In this document: positions 13,414 through 18,881 of the stretch, in pieces
Numbering within the stretch: the stretch's first letter is position 1
How the letters are laid out: every line of letters begins with the position of its first letter
Origin: Syntrophaceae bacterium UBA5764
GTDB lineage: Bacteria > Desulfobacterota > Syntrophia > Syntrophales > Smithellaceae
Direction of reading: 5' to 3'
Assembly (NCBI GenBank): GCA_002418825.1
Contig: DIEW01000029.1
Location: 8,005-26,885, forward strand
Length of the DNA: 18,881 bases
The notes under the pieces: generated by a model
Databases searched by the model: none
What the model was told of the DNA's origin: nothing
The model's input: the letters and a program-made list of their open reading frames with translations, nothing else
Program-made: the position numbers and the translations under genes

Positions 13414-14092
13414 GTTGGGATTACAACCGGGAAACGCGGTTCTGGATGCCGGTTGTGGTACGGGCCGGCATTTGCGTGGCTTGGCGGGAATTCCGGGTGT
13501 GAGGTACTTTGGTATCGATATGAAGAAGGAAGACCTTGATAAGGCTTATGCCTCGCTCGCGGAAATCCCAGGTTCCTCAGCAGATAATTGCCATATTGCC
13601 AGAGCGGATATAAGAAATCTTCCGTTTAACAACGATTTTTTCGATTGCGTTATTTGCTCGGAGGTGTTGGAGCACATTTGGGAGCATGAACAGGCGCTTG
13701 AGGAACTGATCCGCGTTTTAAAACCTAAAGGCTCTTTGGTCATCAGTGTGCCGCGTTATTTCCCGGAAAAAATCTGTTGGTTACTTTCGCGCGCTTATCG
13801 CAATGAAGAAGGAGGACATGTGCGGATTTACAAAAAGGATAAAGTCCTGAACATGCTGAAAAAATACGGGTTTAAATGCTGGAAGATTAATTATAAGCAC
13901 GCTTTACACGTGCCTTACTGGTGGATTAAATGCCTGGTTGGCCACAAAAATGAAAGTAACTTGCTGGTTAAGTATTACAAAAAGTTTCTGGAATGGGACA
14001 TTATGCATAAACCTTTTTGGGTGCGCTCCCTGGAAGAGTTTTTGAATCCATTCATGGGTAAAAGCATCGTTTTCTATTTTAAAAAGGACTAA
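13391..14092 (+). CDS. Class I SAM-dependent methyltransferase
   Basis: 233 residues from the chosen ATG at 13391, which has GGGAGG six bases upstream; an upstream ATG at 13331 would add 20 residues but overlaps the glycosyltransferase by 83 bases and lacks a ribosome site. Motif I is VLDAGCGTGRHL, followed by the acidic FGIDMKK end of strand 2, ADIRNLPF, and the FDCVICSEVLEHIWEHEQALEELIRVLKP segment (motif II/III region, shown here in one key stretch CSEVLEH). This is a Methyltransf_11/UbiE-like enzyme, often acting on small molecules, lipids or sugars. The C-terminal part is rich in Trp and Lys (YWWIKCLVGHKNE). It overlaps the GT4 gene by 23 bases and precedes the next gene by 5. Confidence 0.88.
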   Translation: MLTVDFPELGLQPGNAVLDAGCGTGRHLRGLAGIPGVRYFGIDMKKEDLDKAYASLAEIPGSSADNCHIARADIRNLPFNNDFFDCVICSEVLEHIWEHEQALEELIRVLKPKGSLVISVPRYFPEKICWLLSRAYRNEEGGHVRIYKKDKVLNMLKKYGFKCWKINYKHALHVPYWWIKCLVGHKNESNLLVKYYKKFLEWDIMHKPFWVRSLEEFLNPFMGKSIVFYFKKD

Positions 14093-14097
14093 GATTA

Positions 14098-15135
14098 ATG
14101 AAAATCAATTTGCCCCAGCTGTCTGAAAAAAAAAGTAGGGTATCCGTGGAAAAAATGGGCGCTTTTATCGCGTCTATTCAAAAAGAAAATGGCGAAATTC
14201 CTTGGTCGATTGGCGGCAAAACGGATCCCTGGGATCATATAGAAAGCGCCATGGGTTTGTGTGTCGGAGGTTTTTATCAGGAAGCCCAAAGTGCTTATCG
14301 CTGGTTGATCGGCACTCAACTGTCTGACGGCAGCTGGTGGTCGGAAACACTCGATGGAAAAATTATCAACTCCACCAGAGAGGCAAATTTTTCATCATAC
14401 GTGGCGGTGGGCTTGTTTCATTATTACCTTATTACCAAGGATTTGAATTTTTTGGAGGAAATGTGGCCGGTGATTTCCGGGGGGATTCGGTATGCAATAA
14501 AACTGCAGTCTCCGCAGGGGGAAATATACTGGGCAAAAAACAAAGACGGCAAAGTTGATAAAATGGCTTTGCTCACCGGCTCCAGTTCGGTTTATATGAG
14601 CATCAAGTGTGCCCTGGCTATTGCCAAACTTTTGGGTAAAAAAAGGCCCAGCTGGTATAAAGCCAAGGCTTCTCTGGGTGACGCAATCAGATTCAGGCCT
14701 GATCTCTTCAATATGATTAAATCACGCTACTCCATGGACTGGTATTATCCTGTTTTGTGTGGCGCAATTAGTGGCGAAGAAGCAAAAAGGAGAATTGATA
14801 AATCCTGGGAAAAATTTATTATTCCTGACTGGGGTGTGCGCTGCGTGAGTGATCGTCCCTGGATAACTATGGCGGAAACGGCGGAACTTGTTATGACTCT
14901 GGCAGCCATCGAAGATTATACGCGCGCGCGAGCCGTATTTAGCTGGCTTTCCGACAAAAGATTTTCCGATGATTCCTACTGGATGGGGGTAACATATCCT
15001 GATGGCATTATTTGGCCGGAAGAAAAAACGGGCTGGACGGCAGCGGCGGTTATACTTGCCTGGGATGCTTTGAACGAAATAACTCCCGCGGGGAGAATTT
15101 TCAATCATAAATTTTGGGATACATGGAAGTTGTGA
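14098..15135 (+). CDS. Alpha/alpha-toroid protein (prenyltransferase/terpene-cyclase or six-hairpin glycosidase-like)
   Basis: 345 residues, soluble. It contains repeated Gln-/Gly-/Trp-rich turns spaced through the chain: IQKENGEIPW (about 26-35), TQLSDGSWW (about 73-81), LQSPQGEIYW (about 136-145) and YPDGIIWPEEKTGW near the C-terminus. The Q-x2-D-G-S-W form resembles QW repeats of terpene cyclases and protein prenyltransferase beta subunits, but the Asp-rich or DxDD catalytic motif of class II cyclases is not seen; alpha/alpha six-hairpin glycosidases and lyases have the same architecture. I therefore name only the fold. It lies between a methyltransferase (5-base gap) and an acyltransferase in the operon. 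Substrate unknown. Confidence 0.72.
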   Translation: MKINLPQLSEKKSRVSVEKMGAFIASIQKENGEIPWSIGGKTDPWDHIESAMGLCVGGFYQEAQSAYRWLIGTQLSDGSWWSETLDGKIINSTREANFSSYVAVGLFHYYLITKDLNFLEEMWPVISGGIRYAIKLQSPQGEIYWAKNKDGKVDKMALLTGSSSVYMSIKCALAIAKLLGKKRPSWYKAKASLGDAIRFRPDLFNMIKSRYSMDWYYPVLCGAISGEEAKRRIDKSWEKFIIPDWGVRCVSDRPWITMAETAELVMTLAAIEDYTRARAVFSWLSDKRFSDDSYWMGVTYPDGIIWPEEKTGWTAAAVILAWDALNEITPAGRIFNHKFWDTWKL

Positions 15136-15228
15136 TTGATTTTGTCTTTGGCTGGGTAAAAAGCAAAAGATCATTTGATAATTTATAGCTAATCCATTTT
15201 TCAGTATCAATTTTAAAAGGCAAATTGA

Positions 15229-15951
15229 ATGAACAAAGACCACCGGCCGTATTACCTAAAACGCTTGAGCCATAAATTTGAACAGTGGTATGCGTATCAT
15301 TTTCTGGCGCCGCAATGTGAAAGTTTTGGGCATGGTATGGCGTTTATGAAACCTTGGCACGTGGAAATTTACGGCAGGTCTGTTTCCATAGGCGACTTTA
15401 CCACATTAATCGCCACATCCGATAAAAAAGTCAGGCTGAGCGTGTGGACAAAAGATGAGAAATACGGAAAAATTGAAATCGGTAAATGCTGTTTGATATG
15501 TCCGGGCACCAGAATAACATCGGCGACAGCGGTTACACTGGGTGATGACTGCATGCTGGCACAGGATGTTTATATCACTGATTCCGACTGGCACGATTTG
15601 TATGACCGCACATCATCCGTGGGCAGCACCTACGAAGTTAAAATCGGCAACAATGTCTGGATCGGCGACAGCGCCATAGTTTGCAAGGGAGTGACCATCG
15701 GTGATAACGCAGTCATCGGAGCGGGAACCGTTGTGGTGAAAAATATTCCTGCTAATGCCATTGCCGTGGGCAACCCTGCGGCAGTGGTGAAGTACCTGGA
15801 TGCGGATAAGCCGTTGAAATCAAGGTCGCAATGGATGGCCGAACCTGACAAGCTTAATCAATTTTATGATAATGTGGAACGCATGATGCGGGAAGGAAAC
15901 ACATTTTTTGGTTGGCTGAGGACAGTGTTTTTCCCCCGTAAAGGAGATTGA
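15229..15951 (+). CDS. Left-handed beta-helix (hexapeptide) O-acyltransferase
   Basis: 240 residues with imperfect hexapeptide repeats from about residue 50 to 185, e.g. VEIYGRSVSIGD, VTLGDDCMLAQD, VKIGNNVWIGDSAIV and VTIGDNAVIGAGTVV, ending in the family's VAVGNPAAVVKY-like exit (IAVGNPAAVV at 178-187). The catalytic histidine is probably His122 in DSDWHDLYDR, in the position used by maltose/galactoside acetyltransferases. These enzymes transfer acetyl or other acyl groups from CoA or ACP to sugar hydroxyls. ATG start with AAAGG upstream; a 93-base gap separates it from the toroid gene, the only noticeable gap in the operon. The charged N- and C-terminal arms are extra to the fold. Confidence 0.88.
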   Translation: MNKDHRPYYLKRLSHKFEQWYAYHFLAPQCESFGHGMAFMKPWHVEIYGRSVSIGDFTTLIATSDKKVRLSVWTKDEKYGKIEIGKCCLICPGTRITSATAVTLGDDCMLAQDVYITDSDWHDLYDRTSSVGSTYEVKIGNNVWIGDSAIVCKGVTIGDNAVIGAGTVVVKNIPANAIAVGNPAAVVKYLDADKPLKSRSQWMAEPDKLNQFYDNVERMMREGNTFFGWLRTVFFPRKGD

Positions 15952-15955
15952 TTCT

Positions 15956-17536
15956 TTGCGTATCGCTGTTGTGGCCACACCTTATCCCCTGGAAGAAAAC
16001 CCTTCACCACCGCTAGGATTAACATATGTAGCGGCAGCATTTGTCGCGGTCGGTGCGGAAGTGCGCATTCTTGACTATATTGTCAGTGGCTATTCGAAGG
16101 AAAAAATCAGCAAACAGCTGGATAATTTTCAGCCCGATGCAGTAGGTGCGACTTCCGTCACCATGAATTTTTACGAAGCACAGAAAATTCTGCGGGATGT
16201 AAAAAACTGCAATTCTGATATTATCACAATGATAGGCGGGCCCCATGTTTCTTTTGCGGCGGCGCAAACCCTGCGTCAGTGTCCGGAAATAGATTTGATT
16301 GTTATCGGCGAGGCGGAAGACACTATCGCCGAACTTACACCCGTATTAAAGCAGAAAAAAAAATGGCGAGGGATCCCTGGCCTTGCGTACAGGGAAAACG
16401 GCGATGTTATCATTACGGACAAAAGGCCTTTTATTGACAATGTGGACAGAATCAGCCTGCCGTCGAGGAGTTTGCTGCCCATCTTTCGTTACCGCGCGTT
16501 GGGTTTTCCGGTCAGCATGATTACAAGCCGCGGTTGTCCCAATGCCTGCATTTTTTGTCTGGGGCGCAAAATGGTCGGCGCGAAAATCCGCCGCCGGACG
16601 GCAAATTGCGTGCTCGACGAGATTGAAGAGATACTTGGTTTGGGTTTTGAACGCATCAACATCGCTGATGATTTATTCACTTCCGATAAAGAAAGAGTTC
16701 TGGAAATCTGCGAGGGGATAAATAAGCGAGGCCTTAAACTCGGTTGGAGCGCTTTTGCCCGCGTCGATACAGTTAACCCGGAAATACTTGCGGCGATGGC
16801 GGCCGCCGGGTGCGACTCGATAAGCTTCGGCGTGGAAACAGGCGATCCGCAGATGCTCCAGCGTATCAGGAAGGGAATCAGACTGGAGCATGCCGCCCCC
16901 GCTATGCAAATGTGTAAAGATGTGGGAATACTTCCGCACGTTTCTTTTATGGTCGGCTTACCGGGAGAAACCAAAGAAACAATGCGAGCCACCGACCGGT
17001 TGGCGCGCAGTTTAGATGTAGTTTACGGATATCATTATCTGTCGCCGTTTCCGGGAACTACCGTGCGGGAGCAAATTGAAAAATACGATTTAGAAATACT
17101 CACCGATGATTGGAATAAATATGACGCCAATGACGCCATTGTCAGGACATCAGCTTTGTCGCCGGAAGATATGAGAGCTTTTGTCGCTATTTACGAGGAA
17201 GAGATGAATGCGGACTGGCAAAAAATATTAGCTGGCTATGAAAACAAGACCAACTCGCCGATGGAAAATTTGCGGGTGATGGGGCATTGGCGCATGCATT
17301 TAACCTATAAGATTTTGAAAAATGATTTGATTGAAAAATTAGGTTTGATTGACCACACGCTCTGCAACGGCTCTCGGGAAAGCGCTCTGATGGAGTTGTG
17401 TAATAGAATAATTGTTGCAACAGGAGATGAACCACAAATCGTGAATCATACGATGAATGATTTTGCACAGCGCGGGTACTTAACGGCAAAAATGTCTGAT
17501 GAAGGATGCCGCTGGATCTGGTCTGACGACGTTTGA
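15956..17536 (+). CDS. B12-binding-domain radical SAM enzyme
   Basis: 526 residues: an N-terminal Rossmann-like cobalamin-binding domain (about 1-135, with PPLGLTYVAA and MIGGPHVSF), then a radical SAM barrel with the cluster motif C-x3-C-x2-C at Cys194, Cys198 and Cys201 (GCPNACIFC), and a helical C-terminal tail of about 130 residues. The GEAEDTI and FGVETGDPQML segments are typical of this superfamily (P-methylase/BchE/hopanoid-type enzymes), which methylate or rearrange unactivated carbons or phosphinates. The start is TTG at 15956, chosen because AAGGAG lies nine bases upstream; four bases separate it from the acyltransferase stop. It closes the six-gene operon. Reaction and substrate unknown. 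Confidence 0.9.
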   Translation: MRIAVVATPYPLEENPSPPLGLTYVAAAFVAVGAEVRILDYIVSGYSKEKISKQLDNFQPDAVGATSVTMNFYEAQKILRDVKNCNSDIITMIGGPHVSFAAAQTLRQCPEIDLIVIGEAEDTIAELTPVLKQKKKWRGIPGLAYRENGDVIITDKRPFIDNVDRISLPSRSLLPIFRYRALGFPVSMITSRGCPNACIFCLGRKMVGAKIRRRTANCVLDEIEEILGLGFERINIADDLFTSDKERVLEICEGINKRGLKLGWSAFARVDTVNPEILAAMAAAGCDSISFGVETGDPQMLQRIRKGIRLEHAAPAMQMCKDVGILPHVSFMVGLPGETKETMRATDRLARSLDVVYGYHYLSPFPGTTVREQIEKYDLEILTDDWNKYDANDAIVRTSALSPEDMRAFVAIYEEEMNADWQKILAGYENKTNSPMENLRVMGHWRMHLTYKILKNDLIEKLGLIDHTLCNGSRESALMELCNRIIVATGDEPQIVNHTMNDFAQRGYLTAKMSDEGCRWIWSDDV

Positions 17537-17549
17537 TCGTGTTATAATA

Positions 17550-18167
17550 CTATTTTTTGCGCTTTAATATTCCCAAAGACACAAAAAGCGGCAGTTCTTC
17601 ATATTGTCGGGAGGCAACGGCAAGCTGATAAACCCGGTAAGGCGCCTGTCCACCCTTTTCCGGATCGGGAAAAATATCGTGAAAAACAAGGTAGCCGCCG
17701 GGCATCAGATGTTTTGACCAAATTTGATAATCTTTGAGCACGGATTCGTAAGCGTGGCTGCCGTCAATAAAAATCAAACTAAGCGGAGTCTGCCAGGCGC
17801 GCCCGATTGTTTCCGAGCGCCCGACAATCGGAATAACCGTGTCCTCCAAAGCAAAAACGGCAAGTGTATGGCGGAAAAGTGGCAAGGTGTCGATAAGACC
17901 GGTTTGCTCATTGAGTAAATCAGGGTCAAAATATTCCTGCCCCGGCTGCTGCTCTTCCGAACCGCGATGATGATCCAGGGAAAATAATACGGCATTATTT
18001 TCCTTACATGCCCCTCCTATATACACAGCGGATTTGCCACAGTAACTGCCGATTTCCAGACAGGGGCCTTTTTTGCTGGCTTTAAGTGCCAATTGATAGA
18101 GGTAATCTGACTCGCGTTCATCCAGAAACCCTTTTATTTTATCAATTTTTATTTTGTCTATGTTCAA
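17550..18167 (-). CDS. Class I SAM-dependent methyltransferase (Methyltransf_24-like)
   Basis: 205 residues from the TTG at 18167, chosen because AAAGGAG lies five bases upstream; a longer TTG form from 18230 lacks a ribosome site. Motif I is CLEIGSYCGKSAVYIG, followed by FSLDHHRGSEE, LIFIDGSHAYESVLKDYQIW and MPGGYLVFHDIFPD, the pattern of the Methyltransf_24/cephalosporin-hydroxylase-like and macrocin-O-methyltransferase-like enzymes, where the IDGSHAY Asp and the HD pair bind a metal. These typically methylate sugars or other small substrates. It converges on the six-gene operon with a 13-base gap, so it may serve the same pathway or be a separate gene. Confidence 0.84.
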   Translation of the reverse strand: MNIDKIKIDKIKGFLDERESDYLYQLALKASKKGPCLEIGSYCGKSAVYIGGACKENNAVLFSLDHHRGSEEQQPGQEYFDPDLLNEQTGLIDTLPLFRHTLAVFALEDTVIPIVGRSETIGRAWQTPLSLIFIDGSHAYESVLKDYQIWSKHLMPGGYLVFHDIFPDPEKGGQAPYRVYQLAVASRQYEELPLFVSLGILKRKK

Positions 18168-18283
18168 TTTGGCTCCTTTCCGGTGTGAAAGAGTTTTATT
18201 TTGAATAAACTTCCAAAGCGTAAAAAGCAAGGTTTATAGAACTATTTTTTGACAGATTGTGGGAAAAAATTTTCACTTTCCTC

Positions 18284-18337
18284 TTGAAAATAACTACATA
18301 TAGTGGTAATGTGCTATAAAACCACAATATGTAGCGT
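18284..18337 (+). promoter_or_regulatory. nrdD promoter with tandem NrdR boxes
   Basis: Two matches to the NrdR box (consensus ACACwATATwTwGTGT) lie at 18291-18306 (TAACTACATATAGTGG, 12 of 16) and 18322-18337 (CCACAATATGTAGCGT, 13 of 16). Their starts are 31 bases apart, three helical turns, the classic NrdR spacing. A possible -35 TTGAAA (18284-18289) and -10 TAATGT (18307-18312), 17 bases apart, place the first box in the promoter and the second over the start, as expected for repression by NrdR when dATP is high. Confidence 0.8.
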
Positions 18338-18385
18338 TCCAAACGGAAGATAATAATTTCTTATTCATATGCTTACGGAGGGGGA

Positions 18386-18881
18386 ATGAACACAAAGATC
18401 AGAAAGAGAGACGGTCGTCTAGTTAAATTCAATGCGGAAAAAATTACCAATGCCATCGCCAAAGCCGGTGCGGCTACTGGCGAATTCGATAAGAAGGAAG
18501 CGAAGAAGCTCACCATCAAGGTATTGAATCTGGCCGAACAATTGTTTAATGGCAAAATTTTAACAGTAGAAGAAATCCAGGATATAGTGGAAGAGGTTTT
18601 GCTTCAGTCCCCTTACCGGCAGACCGCCAAATCCTATATCATCTACCGAGATCAACACGCCCGCCTCAGGGATATTGCCAATAAAATGGAGGTCGATCTT
18701 GTTGACCAGTATTTAAAAAAATCAGATTGGAAAATAAACGAAAACAGCAATATGGATTACTCACTGCAGGGGCTGAACAATTATATTTCTTCGGAAGTGA
18801 GCAAGATTTACTGGCTGAATGAGATTTATACGCCGGAAATAAAGAGAACACACAATGACGGTGATTTTCATATTCATGATT
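18386..18881 (+). CDS. nrdD: Anaerobic ribonucleoside-triphosphate reductase, N-terminal part (3' truncated)
   Basis: The frame is open from the ATG at 18386 to the window end (165 codons). Residues 1-95 form an ATP-cone regulatory domain (IRKRDGRLVKFNAEKITNAI at the start, IVEEVLLQSPYRQTAKSYIIYRDQHA at its end, shown by its key part SYIIYRDQHA), which senses ATP/dATP. The sequence then enters the catalytic domain and reaches the NrdD motif NDGDFHIHD at the edge. The enzyme makes dNTPs from NTPs under anoxia using a glycyl radical installed by NrdG; the C-terminal radical site is outside the window. Strong GGAGGGGG Shine-Dalgarno just before the ATG. Two NrdR boxes lie upstream. Confidence 0.93.
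   Translation, partial: MNTKIRKRDGRLVKFNAEKITNAIAKAGAATGEFDKKEAKKLTIKVLNLAEQLFNGKILTVEEIQDIVEEVLLQSPYRQTAKSYIIYRDQHARLRDIANKMEVDLVDQYLKKSDWKINENSNMDYSLQGLNNYISSEVSKIYWLNEIYTPEIKRTHNDGDFHIHD

Noticed and set aside
1..18881. CRISPR arrays, insertion sequences, tRNA or rRNA genes, prophage.
   Set aside because: No regularly spaced repeats, transposase, tRNA cloverleaf or rRNA-like stretch was recognised by eye.

Overview
The window (about 18.9 kb, moderate GC) reads as chromosome of an anaerobic, Gram-negative-like bacterium. Evidence: an anaerobic class III ribonucleotide reductase (nrdD) under tandem NrdR boxes, a tungstate/molybdate-type ABC ATPase, a two-gene minimal SufC-SufB Fe-S assembly system, a B12-binding radical SAM enzyme and a lipobox-bearing protein. 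A Desulfobacterota/Syntrophales-like host is my guess from gene style, not a proof.

Layout. 1-593: 3' end of a tungstate/molybdate-type ABC ATPase (+). 603-6310 (-): a fluoride-response locus. Two fluoride (crcB-motif) riboswitches are visible on the minus strand, one before a cation/proton antiporter and one before the operon dynamin-like GTPase - enolase - HIT protein - TauE/SafE permease. Both have the same expression platform: a single ACUCC segment can pair either with the GGAGU of the aptamer loop (pseudoknot) or with the GGAGU of the Shine-Dalgarno, through a perfect 9-bp helix. This predicts translational activation by fluoride. No CrcB/Fluc or CLC-F channel lies in the window, so the antiporter and the TauE/SafE permease are candidates for the export step, and enolase is a classic fluoride-sensitive enzyme.

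6468-7234 (+): a hotdog thioesterase, then a C-terminal remnant of a GH130-type glycoside phosphorylase. 7350-9012 (-): sufC-sufB minimal pair with a likely terminator. 9378-11288 (+): small GlsB/YeaQ-type membrane protein, a RidA-family protein with a lipoprotein signal, and a DmpA/P1-type (S58) peptidase immediately after it.

11492-17536 (+): a tight six-gene operon (PHP phosphoesterase, GT4 glycosyltransferase, SAM methyltransferase, alpha/alpha-toroid protein, hexapeptide acyltransferase, B12-binding radical SAM enzyme), which looks like an uncharacterised glycoconjugate/envelope or small-molecule biosynthesis cluster; a second methyltransferase converges on it (17550-18167, -). 18386-end (+): 5' part of nrdD, preceded by two NrdR boxes exactly 31 bp apart.

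The main point of interest is the fluoride locus: twin riboswitches with identical logic, governing genes (dynamin-like GTPase, HIT, TauE/SafE) whose part in fluoride resistance is not established as far as I know.
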